Below, in pieces: positions 8,833 through 16,077 of a stretch of 64,000 nt of DNA. The DNA is from Bradyrhizobium sp. (GTDB taxonomy: Bacteria; Pseudomonadota; Alphaproteobacteria; Rhizobiales; Xanthobacteraceae), in NCBI RefSeq assembly GCF_022844465.1, contig NZ_JALHLP010000007.1, forward strand, positions 108,041-172,040. The letters run 5' to 3'. The stretch's first letter is position 1, and every line of letters begins with the position of its first letter. A model generated the notes under the pieces. The model was not told the origin of the DNA, ran no database searches, and saw nothing but the letters and a program-made list of their open reading frames with translations. The position numbers and the translations under genes were made by a program.

Positions 8833-9786
8833 TTGAAGCAGTTCACGGTCGGCCCGGCGCTGCTGGCCTTCGCGAGGACGGTCGAGCACGGCAGCTTCGC
8901 CGCCGCCGCCCGCACGATGAACCAGTCGCCCGCGGCGCTCGGCCAAAATGTGGCGCGGCTGGAAGATTTTCTCGGCGTGAGGCTGCTCAACCGGACCACC
9001 CGCACCATGAGCCTGACACCCGAAGGCCGGATGCTGATCGAGCGGGCGCGCGGACCGCTCGGCGAAATCGAGGAGATCAGCCGCATCTTCGAGGAGCGAC
9101 GCGGCAAGGTGGCTGGTCCATTGCGGGTGTCGGCCCCCGTCGGTGTCGCGCGGCATCAGCTCGTTCCCCTGATCGCGCGCTTTGCGGCGCTGCACCCGGC
9201 CGTGCAAATCGAACTCGATGCATCAGACGAGGTGCGCGACTTTGCCGAGGGCGCGATCGACGTCAGCTTGCGGATTCTGCGGCCGCAGGATTCCTCGGTC
9301 ATCGCCCGGCCGATCACCACGCTGCAGGCACACACCCTGGCCTCGCCCGCTTACCTCAAATCGGCCGGCGTGCCGGTGGAGCCTCGCGACCTGATGCAGC
9401 ACCGATGCATCGGCTACCGCTATTCAGGCTCCGGCCGGATTGCCGATCTTCATTTCCGGATCGGCGGCAAGGACGTCACGCTGGCGTTTCAGCCGACGCT
9501 GATCGTCAATGACGTGGAAGCGGCCTGCGAACTGGCTGCAAGCGGGCTGGGCATCGTGCAGCCGCCCAGCAACTATGCGGCCCACTACCTCGAGAACCGG
9601 CTTCTGGTGCAGGTGTTGTCCCGCTTCGCGGCCACGCCGTGGCGCGTCTATCTCTGCTATCCCAATCGCAGCAAGCTGCCGCTCCGTGTCCGCGCCTTCA
9701 TCGAATTCGCCCGCGACCACCTCAAGCAGACATCCGCGCTGACGGGTTTTGACGACAAGCCGCGAGCCCGGCGGTCGTCGCGGTAA
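8833..9786 (+). CDS. LysR-family transcriptional regulator
   Basis: A 317-residue LysR regulator starting at TTG. The winged HTH occupies residues 5-65 (FARTVEHGSFAAAARTMNQSPAALGQNVARLEDFLGVRLLNRTTRTMSLT). The effector domain follows (VAGPLRVSAPVGVARHQLVPLI), of the CrgA/DmlR-like subgroup. It is transcribed divergently from the GMC oxidoreductase-GST pair with a 134-bp shared region, the classical LysR arrangement, so it probably controls that operon. The inducer is unknown. No clean T-N11-A operator could be assigned by eye. Confidence 0.92.
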   Translation: MKQFTVGPALLAFARTVEHGSFAAAARTMNQSPAALGQNVARLEDFLGVRLLNRTTRTMSLTPEGRMLIERARGPLGEIEEISRIFEERRGKVAGPLRVSAPVGVARHQLVPLIARFAALHPAVQIELDASDEVRDFAEGAIDVSLRILRPQDSSVIARPITTLQAHTLASPAYLKSAGVPVEPRDLMQHRCIGYRYSGSGRIADLHFRIGGKDVTLAFQPTLIVNDVEAACELAASGLGIVQPPSNYAAHYLENRLLVQVLSRFAATPWRVYLCYPNRSKLPLRVRAFIEFARDHLKQTSALTGFDDKPRARRSSR

Positions 9787-9850
9787 GGCCTGCGGACCGA
9801 TCGGGATCAGGGCGCGGCATGCAAATCATTCCCAGGCAAAACAGCACAGC

Positions 9851-9876
9851 ATTACGTCCGAGGTAATCGAAACGCG
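9851..9876. promoter_or_regulatory. MmyB/XRE operator candidate, copy 2
   Basis: This stretch is identical over 26 bases to 6359-6384, including the ATTAC/GTAAT arms and the trailing CGAAACGCG. It lies about 53 bp upstream of the membrane-protein start at 9929. A 26-base match between two gene upstream regions 3.5 kb apart is unlikely by chance and suggests a shared regulator, presumably the XRE protein at 5503-6324. Confidence 0.6.
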
Positions 9877-9928
9877 TCACTGGCCGGGTCATCTTTCGAA
9901 ACGAACCCCAAGCCAAAGGAGAACCGCT

Positions 9929-10327
9929 ATGATCCACCCGTCCACATTCCTGAACCGCGCCCTGCTCGCCGACGCCGTCTTCAGCGGCGCTGCCGCGGTT
10001 GCGCTAACGCTAGGCGCCGGCATGCTCGCGCCGTTGCTCAATCTGCCGGAAGTGTTGCTGCGCGAGACCGGCCTGTTCCTGATAGCCTATACGGCGCTGG
10101 TCGGCTGGCTGGCGGCGCGCTCATCGGTACCGAAGGCGCTGGTGTTGCTGGTGATCGCAGGCAACGCGGCCTGGACTCTCGGCAGCGTCGCGCTGTTGTT
10201 CTCGGGCGCGGTGGCGCCGAACCTGCTCGGCCAGGTCTTCATCGTCGCGCAGGCGATAGCGACGGGCGTGTTTGCCGAGTTGCAATATGTCGGGCTGCGC
10301 AAGAGTGGCGGCGTGGCGACGGCGTGA
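9929..10327 (+). CDS. Small four-helix membrane protein, possible XRE-regulon member
   Basis: A 132-residue protein from the ATG at 9929, with AAAGGAG eight bases upstream. The sequence predicts about four membrane helices (ADAVFSGAAAVALTLGAGML; ETGLFLIAYTALVGWLAA; ALVLLVIAGNAAWTLGSVALLF; LLGQVFIVAQAIATGVFAEL) with short loops and no catalytic motif. I do not recognise a characterised family beyond small integral-membrane proteins often annotated as hypothetical. It carries the same 26-nt operator candidate as the XRE gene, so its expression probably follows that regulator's ligand. It is followed by a palindromic repeat element. Confidence 0.75.
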   Translation: MIHPSTFLNRALLADAVFSGAAAVALTLGAGMLAPLLNLPEVLLRETGLFLIAYTALVGWLAARSSVPKALVLLVIAGNAAWTLGSVALLFSGAVAPNLLGQVFIVAQAIATGVFAELQYVGLRKSGGVATA

Positions 10328-10340
10328 GCACGTTCAGCAC

Positions 10341-10467
10341 CGTCATTCCGGGGCGATGCGAAAGCATCGAACTGCGGTGCGCAATTGCGCACCTGAGAAT
10401 CTCGAGATTCCCCGATGCGCAATTGCGCATCTGGGGTCTGGTGCTAACGCACCATCCCGGAATGACG
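10341..10467. repeat. Palindromic REP-like element (long form)
   Basis: The element is bounded by CGTCATTCCGGG at 10341-10352 and its exact inverse CCCGGAATGACG at 10456-10467. Inside are further palindromes: GATGCGAAAGCATC, GGTGCGCAATTGCGCACC, ATCTCGAGAT and GATGCGCAATTGCGCATC. Related elements are at 16009-16048 and 30299-30392. It resembles dispersed intergenic palindromic repeats in Bradyrhizobium genomes. It contains no gene. Confidence 0.8.
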
Positions 10468-10477
10468 CTAGCGAGCG

Positions 10478-10612
10478 TCAGCTCAAGACCAACGCCGCGA
10501 TCATTCCCGCAAAGGTCAGGGCCAGCCCGATGACGAGCATCGGCACCAGGCTGCTGCCCGAATACGGATCGGCCTGCTCTTTGCTGGTCACGACATGTGC
10601 ACGATCAGTCAT
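10478..10612 (-). CDS. 44-residue single-pass membrane peptide coupled to the truncated haemoglobin
   Basis: A 44-codon frame whose ATG overlaps the stop of the truncated haemoglobin gene (ATGA at 10609-10612), implying translational coupling. The first 20 residues are polar; the rest (VPMLVIGLALTFAGMIAALVLS) is one membrane helix ending at the C-terminus. An SD-like GGAGCGA lies just upstream, within the haemoglobin gene. No family is recognised. Its position downstream of an NsrR-like-controlled haemoglobin suggests a role in the NO or oxygen response, perhaps as a membrane anchor or small subunit. The frame is short, but coupling and composition support it. Confidence 0.6.
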   Translation of the reverse strand: MTDRAHVVTSKEQADPYSGSSLVPMLVIGLALTFAGMIAALVLS

Positions 10613-11097
10613 CAGTTCGCTCCTGCCTGGTTGCGCCGAAATCTTTCCCCGTAGCCGAGCATGGCCCCGTGGGCTCCGGCGACGCCGAGTTCGAGGCTTG
10701 CCGCAATCCGCCGCGCCCGTTCCACGAAATGGGATTCAGCCTCCGGCGGACAGATCTCGCGGGCGGTGGCCTCGAACAGTTCGAGCCAGCGATCGAAATG
10801 CCCGGCATCGACCGGCAGCGGCAGATGTTTGGCCATCGGCGTACCGTGATAACGCCCTGTCATCAGCGCGACCGACGACCAGAAGGCGCACATCCGGGCG
10901 AGATGCGGCTCCCAATCCCTGATGCGGGCATCGAAGATCGGCGCCAGCACCGCGTCAGCGCGAACCTTGGCGTAGAAGCCGCGCACCAGGCGCTCGATCA
11001 TCGCCTCGGTAATCCCGGTGCGTTCCATGATCTCGGCCGTGATCCGCTCGCGCCGCTCCGATCCCGCCGCATTCGCTTCCATTCCGGTCGCCTTCAT
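10612..11097 (-). CDS. Group III truncated haemoglobin-like protein
   Basis: A 161-residue protein from the ATG at 11097, chosen because AGAGG lies four bases upstream. RLVRGFYAKVRADAVLAPIFDARIRDWEPHLARMCAFWSSVALMTGRYHG is the helical B-E region of group III truncated globins, with the E-helix/CD Phe-Trp pair and YHGTPMAKHLPLPVDAGHFDRWLELF carrying the proximal-side His. Such proteins bind haem and react with NO or oxygen in the cytoplasm. The gene is divergent from an NsrR-like regulator with a 27-bp inverted repeat between them, which supports nitric-oxide control. The N-terminal 20 residues are non-conserved. Confidence 0.85.
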   Translation of the reverse strand: MKATGMEANAAGSERRERITAEIMERTGITEAMIERLVRGFYAKVRADAVLAPIFDARIRDWEPHLARMCAFWSSVALMTGRYHGTPMAKHLPLPVDAGHFDRWLELFEATAREICPPEAESHFVERARRIAASLELGVAGAHGAMLGYGERFRRNQAGAN

Positions 11098-11105
11098 GAT
11101 GCCTC

Positions 11106-11132
11106 TAAATAAGTATTTCATATACCTATTTA
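11106..11132. promoter_or_regulatory. Inverted repeat, candidate NsrR-like operator
   Basis: TAAATAAGTAT (11106-11116), a five-base spacer, then ATACCTATTTA (11122-11132); ten of eleven arm positions pair. It lies between the divergent haemoglobin and Rrf2/NsrR-like genes, 9 bp from the first and 45 bp from the second. The AT-rich paired arms resemble sites described for NsrR. Binding is inferred. Confidence 0.6.
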
Positions 11133-11177
11133 GCCGGCTATCATCGATTTGCAAGCCAACCTTTTCGAGGACCACCC

Positions 11178-11606
11178 ATGCGCCTGACGTCGTTTACGGA
11201 TTTTGCCTTGCGCGCCCTGATGCGGCTGGCGGGTGAGCCGGGCCGGACGTTCGCCACCAATGAAATCGCGGCCGAGTTCGGCATTTCCCGCAACCATTTG
11301 GCCAAGGTGGTGCGCGACCTCGCCGATAGCGGCTTCATCAATACCCAGCGCGGCGTCGGCGGCGGGTTCGCGCTGGCGCGGCCTGCCGGGTCGATCACGA
11401 TCGGCGAGGTGGTGCGAGCACTCGAAGGGCCGGCACTGGTCGAATGCTTCCGCGAGGATGGCGGCAGTTGCTTGCTGATGCCGCGCTGCCGGCTGAAGGC
11501 GAAGCTGGCCGCCGCCCGCGAAGCCTTCATGAGCGAACTCGACGCCACCACGCTGGCGGAATGCGCCTATCCCGTACCAACCAGGAAAAGCCCGGCGCCC
11601 GCGTGA
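11178..11606 (+). CDS. Rrf2-family regulator, NsrR-like
   Basis: A 142-residue Rrf2 protein. The winged HTH is at residues 20-65 (ATNEIAAEFGISRNHLAKVVRDLADSGFINTQRGVGGGFALARP). Three cysteines at 90, 98 and 104 match the [Fe-S] cluster ligands of NsrR/IscR/RirA-type members, which use them to sense NO or cluster status. SD-like CGAGGA precedes the ATG. The divergent partner is a truncated haemoglobin and the shared region has an inverted repeat, so NO-responsive repression of NO detoxification is the best reading. NsrR and RirA cannot be fully separated by sequence; the neighbour favours NsrR. Confidence 0.88.
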   Translation: MRLTSFTDFALRALMRLAGEPGRTFATNEIAAEFGISRNHLAKVVRDLADSGFINTQRGVGGGFALARPAGSITIGEVVRALEGPALVECFREDGGSCLLMPRCRLKAKLAAAREAFMSELDATTLAECAYPVPTRKSPAPA

Positions 11607-11677
11607 CGGCCGCAACATCCCTGGGTGCCGCGCATGGCACCGGCGGTTTCGTTTCGTGACCGACCAGCCCGACGCTA

Positions 11678-12475
11678 TCAGCGCTCTGCGCTCGAATGTG
11701 GCGACCCATCGCCCGCCAGATCCGGGCGCAAGATCGGCGGGTAGTTCGTGGCCAGGACCGGAACGATGTGCGCTGGAACCGAAGCCTGGCGCGTTGCTCC
11801 GGCCGGCTTCCCGTCGGTGACCCTGACGCGGCTGTTGCCGTTGAGCGATTTGACGGTTGAAGAGTGGCCGTTGAGTTTCTTGTTTGGCGCGCGCTCGGCC
11901 CTGGCCCGTTTTTCGGTCAGCGTTTTTGCGAGCTTTTTCTTCTTCAGCTGTTCTTTCAGCTTCTCCTTGGCTTTCGCCAGCTTCTCCGCCTTCTTTTTCG
12001 CCTTCCGCTCGGCCTTGGCCTTCAGGCGGGCTCTTTCCGCCCGCGCCTCGGCGCGCTGCTTCTTGCGCTTCTTCTCGCAGGCCGCGCATTTGCAGCCGAT
12101 CGGCTTGAGGTAGGCCTTGAAATACTCGGTGCCGTAATCGTAGTTGATTTCATCGCCAGGCTCGATGTTCTTGATGGCGCGGATGAAGACCTTGCGCTTG
12201 CGCGGGCGAACCTCGGATTCCGCGTTCGGCTTGCAGGCGTGGTTGATGTAGCGGGCGACGTTCGCGCGCACCGACCCATCGATGGTCCAGCGGTCGTTCA
12301 GCTGGAACAGATATTTGTTCTCGATCGCATCGTCTTTCTTCTTCTTGCAATCCAGCAGCGGGCCAAGATATCGGACTATTCGAGTGCCCTTCTTGATCCG
12401 CTTGGTGGCGAAGAGGCCAAGGCCGGTGCGGGAGCGGCCGACGCGATAGGGCTTTTTCGACGATATGGTGGACAT
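11678..12475 (-). CDS. SET-domain lysine methyltransferase-like protein with histone-H1-like tail
   Basis: A 265-residue protein. Residues 8-120 form a SET domain: GRSRTGLGLFATKRIKKGT (SET-N), RYINHACKPN at 75-84 (SAM-binding NHxCxPN) and GDEINYDYG at 107-115 (the catalytic Tyr motif). A post-SET zinc motif CKCAAC follows at 128-133. Residues 134-220 are a Lys/Ala/Arg/Glu-rich, coiled or H1-like basic tail that continues into a disordered C-terminus. The domain transfers methyl groups to protein lysines. Bacterial copies exist but targets are largely unknown; the basic tail could bind DNA or itself be a substrate. It stands alone, divergent from a secreted protein. Confidence 0.85.
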   Translation of the reverse strand: MSTISSKKPYRVGRSRTGLGLFATKRIKKGTRIVRYLGPLLDCKKKKDDAIENKYLFQLNDRWTIDGSVRANVARYINHACKPNAESEVRPRKRKVFIRAIKNIEPGDEINYDYGTEYFKAYLKPIGCKCAACEKKRKKQRAEARAERARLKAKAERKAKKKAEKLAKAKEKLKEQLKKKKLAKTLTEKRARAERAPNKKLNGHSSTVKSLNGNSRVRVTDGKPAGATRQASVPAHIVPVLATNYPPILRPDLAGDGSPHSSAER

Positions 12476-12634
12476 TATGGCTATATGACTTGCACGCTTG
12501 GGAAACGAGGACCTGCGAAGCCGCCCTTCTAGGACGATTCCGCGCCAATGTCAGGTGCTTCGCCGCATTCTCCTGAACCTTCCCCAGAATGCATGCGTCA
12601 TATGACCGGGTTCCCGAAGACAGCGAGTGACTGG

Positions 12635-13258
12635 ATGAAGCCTTTGCCTTGCTTGCGACCCGGCACCTTGGTCGTCACGGTACTGTCATGCGCGTCGCTT
12701 GGCTCGACCGCATCGGCGAGCGCCCAAACATTCAGCAGCAGCTATACATCGACGGTGCCGAAAGACTGCCGGCTGGTCGGCCGGCCGAACGGGCTCGACG
12801 ACAGCACGACGCGGGTGTGTCCCGGTAGATCGGCCCTGGTGGTGCTGGTCAGCGAAGGCGATCTACGCGAAACCGTATCGGTCGGCCGCAACCGCGCAGA
12901 AGCAGCAAAGGAACCGGCGTCGGGTTCCGGGTTCGGGCCGTTCAATTCGACCGCCCACACGGTCGAATGGCGCGCGGTGGACGGCAGGCCGTTCGCGATC
13001 ATCCAGCGCTGGTTGATCGCCGACAATGACGACCCCGACAAGAACGGCCGCCCGATCGCCAAGCCGGTGCTGGCGGTGACGCGACTGCCGCCGGGAGCGG
13101 TCTGTCACGTCGCCTATATCGACGGCCAGGCCAACCGCAACCCGAACGAACTCGCCCGCCAGGCGGCCAACGATTTCGCGCGCGACTTCAAATGCGGCAA
13201 GGACGAGGCGAAAGTGATCGGCGAGCGCGGCCGCGCGGTGGAACTGGCAAAGCGTTAG
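12635..13258 (+). CDS. Secreted protein of unknown function
   Basis: A 207-residue protein from the ATG at 12635, which puts a signal peptide at the N-terminus (PGTLVVTVLSCASLGSTASASAQ, cleavage after ASA-Q near residue 31). Longer in-frame starts at 12548 and 12593 exist but bury the signal. Two Cys pairs occur in the mature part (KDCRL, RVCPG, AVCHV, FKCGK). The protein contains WRAVDGRPFAIIQRWLIADND, and near the end NELARQAANDFARDFKCG. No domain is recognised. It is likely periplasmic. The coding frame is supported by codon bias and the signal sequence. Confidence 0.7.
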   Translation: MKPLPCLRPGTLVVTVLSCASLGSTASASAQTFSSSYTSTVPKDCRLVGRPNGLDDSTTRVCPGRSALVVLVSEGDLRETVSVGRNRAEAAKEPASGSGFGPFNSTAHTVEWRAVDGRPFAIIQRWLIADNDDPDKNGRPIAKPVLAVTRLPPGAVCHVAYIDGQANRNPNELARQAANDFARDFKCGKDEAKVIGERGRAVELAKR

Positions 13259-13344
13259 TCAGTGGCGCATCGTTGCCGCGTCAACGGCAAGGCTTTAGAG
13301 TGCGCCCGACCATGGATCATGACGACATCAAACCGGGAGCGGCG

Positions 13345-13680
13345 ATGCAGACGAAATTGATTGCTCTCCTAGTTGCCGGCTTCGCGCTCAGCGGCTGCTG
13401 CGCGTCGGGCACCGGCTGCCCCTCACCGAGCGCGGGCATGCCGCTCGCATGGGACGGGTTGGGCGAAGCGCCGACGGCAGATGGCGAGCCTGGCACGGAG
13501 ACCCGGCCGAAGCGAAGCACCGCCCGCAGTCGCGAGATTATTGTCGGCCCGCTGATTGAGCGCCGCTCCACGTCGGCTGCCCAATCGCGCCCCGAAGAGC
13601 AGTGGACCCGGGGGCCCGTTGAAGACCGCGAGGCAGATGCAAGACTTTCGCGCCAGATCATGATTTGCCGGGATTGCTGA
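13345..13680 (+). CDS. Putative small lipoprotein
   Basis: A 111-residue protein from the ATG at 13345, five bases after GGGAG. It begins with a type II signal, MQTKLIALLVAGFALSGCC, with lipobox LSGC at residues 15-18. The rest is low-complexity, rich in Pro, Arg and Ser, with no recognisable domain. The frame is plausible because the signal and Shine-Dalgarno agree, but the tail could be non-conserved. Function unknown. Confidence 0.55.
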   Translation: MQTKLIALLVAGFALSGCCASGTGCPSPSAGMPLAWDGLGEAPTADGEPGTETRPKRSTARSREIIVGPLIERRSTSAAQSRPEEQWTRGPVEDREADARLSRQIMICRDC

Positions 13681-13741
13681 GCCCCGGATGTTGCCATCCG
13701 CCGCGCCGGACAGTCCATCGCCTCGCCAACAAGGCCGGTGC

Positions 13742-14473
13742 CTACTGGCCCGGCGGCCGGCTCACGGTCGAGCGCAGCATCGCGTCCAGCAACTGGTCAA
13801 CTCCGGTGCCTTCCGGCAGCCGGCGCTGGATGTCCTTCAGCCTGCCGTCGAGCAACAGCGTTGTGAACCCGTGGACCAGCGACCACGCCCGCGCGATCGC
13901 GGCGGCCTGGTCGAGCGACAGCGGCGGCGGCGCCTCGCCCGAGGGCGTCGGCTTGCGGCCGGCGCCGACCGCGCTCGCCAACCCCTCGAACGAGGCGCTT
14001 GCCGCCTCGCGCAGCGAGGGCCGCGTCATGTCGAGCCGCTCGGTTCGGAACATCAGGCCGTACATGCCGGGACGCGCCTGCGCATAGGCGACATAGGCCT
14101 TGGCGCGGGCCATCGCCTTCATCAGCGGCAGCGTTTCGGTATTGCCGGCCGCCGCCATCGCTGCGTTGAAACGGCGGAAGCCGATGGCTGCGAGTTCGCT
14201 GAGCAGCCCGGTGAGATCGCCGAAATGATGCGTGGGCGCGGCATGCGAAACGCCGGCCTCGCGCGCCACCGCCCGCAGCGTCAGGCCCGGCATCCCGTCG
14301 CGTTCCAGCACCCGCTCGGCGGCGGCGAGCAGGGCGTCGTGCAGGTCACCGTGATGATAGGGCGCCTCGCCGAGCGGACGACGCCGCCGGGCAGCCGCCG
14401 TTGCGGCCACCGGTCCCGCCGGACGGCGTTTGGCGGCGGGCCGGGTCGTTCTCTCTCTTGATGATCTGGTCAT
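13742..14473 (-). CDS. TetR-family regulator with WHG-type C-terminal domain
   Basis: A 243-residue protein. A basic, Arg-rich 35-residue N-terminal leader precedes the TetR HTH at about residues 40-85 (HHGDLHDALLAAAERVLERDGMPGLTLRAVAREAGVSHAAPTHHFGDLTGLLSELAAIGF). The C-terminal domain has WSLVHGFTTLLLDGRL, the tryptophan-His-Gly motif of the WHG subgroup. It is divergent from the carotenoid oxygenase across a 111-bp gap with two matching palindromes, so it is almost certainly an autorepressor and repressor of the oxygenase. The ligand is probably a substrate or product of that enzyme. Confidence 0.92.
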   Translation of the reverse strand: MTRSSRERTTRPAAKRRPAGPVAATAAARRRRPLGEAPYHHGDLHDALLAAAERVLERDGMPGLTLRAVAREAGVSHAAPTHHFGDLTGLLSELAAIGFRRFNAAMAAAGNTETLPLMKAMARAKAYVAYAQARPGMYGLMFRTERLDMTRPSLREAASASFEGLASAVGAGRKPTPSGEAPPPLSLDQAAAIARAWSLVHGFTTLLLDGRLKDIQRRLPEGTGVDQLLDAMLRSTVSRPPGQ

Positions 14474-14492
14474 GGCTCAACTTATAACCTCA

Positions 14493-14511
14493 ATTTTTAC
14501 ACTGTAAAGAT
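14493..14511. promoter_or_regulatory. TetR operator candidate, distal copy
   Basis: ATTTTTACACTGTAAAGAT: arms TTTAC/GTAAA around ACT, one mismatch outside the core from the second copy at 14547-14565. It is centred 54 bp from that copy, about five helical turns, on the TetR-gene side of the shared promoter region. Confidence 0.7.
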
Positions 14512-14546
14512 TTAGCTTGACGGCCGTTGAGAACGTCCCTAATGAT

Positions 14547-14565
14547 ATCTTTACGGTGTAAAGAT
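14547..14565. promoter_or_regulatory. TetR operator candidate, proximal copy
   Basis: ATCTTTACGGTGTAAAGAT is a perfect 8+8 palindrome around GGT, 20 bases upstream of the carotenoid oxygenase start and just before its GGAGG ribosome-binding site. Binding here would block transcription of the oxygenase. Confidence 0.75.
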
Positions 14566-14584
14566 TTGCCTGGAGGAACGCCCG

Positions 14585-15988
14585 ATGCGCGACAAGGCCA
14601 TGACCGAGCCGCCCCGAAACAATCTCGCCCCGATACCGATGGAGTGCGACGCGCCGCATCTGAAGATCACCGGCGAATTGCCGCGCGAGCTCAACGGCAC
14701 GCTTTATCGCAACGGCCCGAACCCGCAATTCGACGCGCCCGGCGCCCACTGGTTCGTCGGCGACGGCATGCTGCACGCGTTCCATCTGGAGAACCGCCGC
14801 GCCAGCTACCGCAACCGCTGGGTCCGCACCCCGAAATGGCTGGCCGAGCACGACGCCGGCCGCGCCCTGTTCGGCGGCTTCGGCCGCAAGTTGCCCGATG
14901 CGCCGGCCTTGACCACCGACGATGGCGGCGTCGCCAACACCAACATCATCTTCCACGCCGGCCGGCTGCTGGCGCTGGAGGAAGGCCGCCTGCCGACCGA
15001 GATCGAGCCCGGCACGCTCAACCGAAAAGGCTATTGCGACTATGCCGGGGCCATCAAGGGGCCGTTCACGGCGCATCCCAAGATCGATCCCGTGACCGGC
15101 GAGATGGCGTTCTTCGGCTACAACGCCGCTGGCCCCCTGACGGCGACCCTCTCCTTTGGAACCGTCAATGCGTCCGGCGTGGTGACGCGGTTCGATCGCC
15201 TCGAGGCGCCCTACGCCAGCATGGTCCACGATTTCATCGTCACCGAAAACCACCTGCTGTTTCCGATCCTGCCCATCACCGGCAGCATGGAGCGGGCGAT
15301 GCGCGGCAAGCCGCCCTACGCCTGGGAGCCCGAGAAAGGCGCCTGTGTCGGCGTGATGAAGCGCAACGGGTCGGCGCGCGACATCACCTGGTTCCGCGCC
15401 GAAAGCTGCTTCGTCTTCCACGTCATGAACGCGTGGGAGGACGGCAATCGCATCGTTGCCGACGTCATGCAGTCCGAGGAAGCGCCGCTGTTCACCCATC
15501 CCGACGGCACCAAGACGGATCCGGCAAAGTCCTGCGCCAGGCACTGCCGCTGGACCTTCGACCTCGCCGGCAATACCGACCGCTTCACGCAGAGCTATCT
15601 CGACGACCTCACCGGCGAATTTCCGCGCATCGATGACCGCCGCGCGGGACGGGCGAACCGCCATGACTGGTACGCCTGCGCCAACCCTGATCTGCCGATG
15701 TTCGGCGCGCTATCCGGCATTGTCCATGTCGACGGCCATGGCAAGCGGCTAGGCAAATATCTGCTGCCGGCCGGCGACACCATTTCCGAACCCGTTTTCG
15801 TCGAGCGCGCCGCCGATGCCGCCGAGGGCGACGGCTGGCTGCTGTCGGCGGTCTGGCGCGCCCGGGAGAACCGCAGCGATCTGGCGGTGTTCAACGCCGC
15901 CGATATCGAGGCTGGCCCGGTCGCGCTGGTGCATCTCGGCCATCGCGTGCCGGACGGCTTCCACGGCAATTGGTTCAATGCGGCCTGA
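14585..15988 (+). CDS. Carotenoid oxygenase/lignostilbene dioxygenase family enzyme
   Basis: A 467-residue protein, the usual size, from an ATG eight bases after GGAGG. Four conserved Fe(II)-binding histidines can be placed: in GPFTAHPKIDP (about 160), SMVHDFIVTENH (about 215), CFVFHVMNAWEDG (about 280) and the C-terminal DGFHGNW. The opening LNGTLYRNGPNPQF with HWFVGDGMLHAF is family-typical. Such enzymes cleave a C=C bond of a carotenoid, apocarotenoid or stilbene with O2. It is controlled by the divergent TetR with two operators. Which substrate is used cannot be told; soil relatives include stilbene cleavers. Confidence 0.92.
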   Translation: MRDKAMTEPPRNNLAPIPMECDAPHLKITGELPRELNGTLYRNGPNPQFDAPGAHWFVGDGMLHAFHLENRRASYRNRWVRTPKWLAEHDAGRALFGGFGRKLPDAPALTTDDGGVANTNIIFHAGRLLALEEGRLPTEIEPGTLNRKGYCDYAGAIKGPFTAHPKIDPVTGEMAFFGYNAAGPLTATLSFGTVNASGVVTRFDRLEAPYASMVHDFIVTENHLLFPILPITGSMERAMRGKPPYAWEPEKGACVGVMKRNGSARDITWFRAESCFVFHVMNAWEDGNRIVADVMQSEEAPLFTHPDGTKTDPAKSCARHCRWTFDLAGNTDRFTQSYLDDLTGEFPRIDDRRAGRANRHDWYACANPDLPMFGALSGIVHVDGHGKRLGKYLLPAGDTISEPVFVERAADAAEGDGWLLSAVWRARENRSDLAVFNAADIEAGPVALVHLGHRVPDGFHGNWFNAA

Positions 15989-16008
15989 GATCCGAACCAG
16001 TCAACCGC

Positions 16009-16048
16009 CGTCATTCCGGGGCATCGCGCAGCGATGAACCCGGAATCC
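16009..16048. repeat. Palindromic REP-like element (short form)
   Basis: CGTCATTCCGGGG then GCATCGCGCAGCGATG and CCCGGAATCC: an inner GCATCGC/GCGATG stem inside TTCCGGG/CCCGGAA arms. It shares ends with the elements at 10341 and 30299. It lies 20 bp after the carotenoid oxygenase stop and may form a hairpin at the end of that transcript. Confidence 0.7.
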
Positions 16049-16077
16049 AGAGATTACAAGCACAAGATTTGTGAGAG

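Noticed and set aside
10341..10467. Repeated palindromes considered as a CRISPR array
   Set aside because: The repeats are nested inverted pairs without regularly spaced unique spacers, and no cas genes are near.
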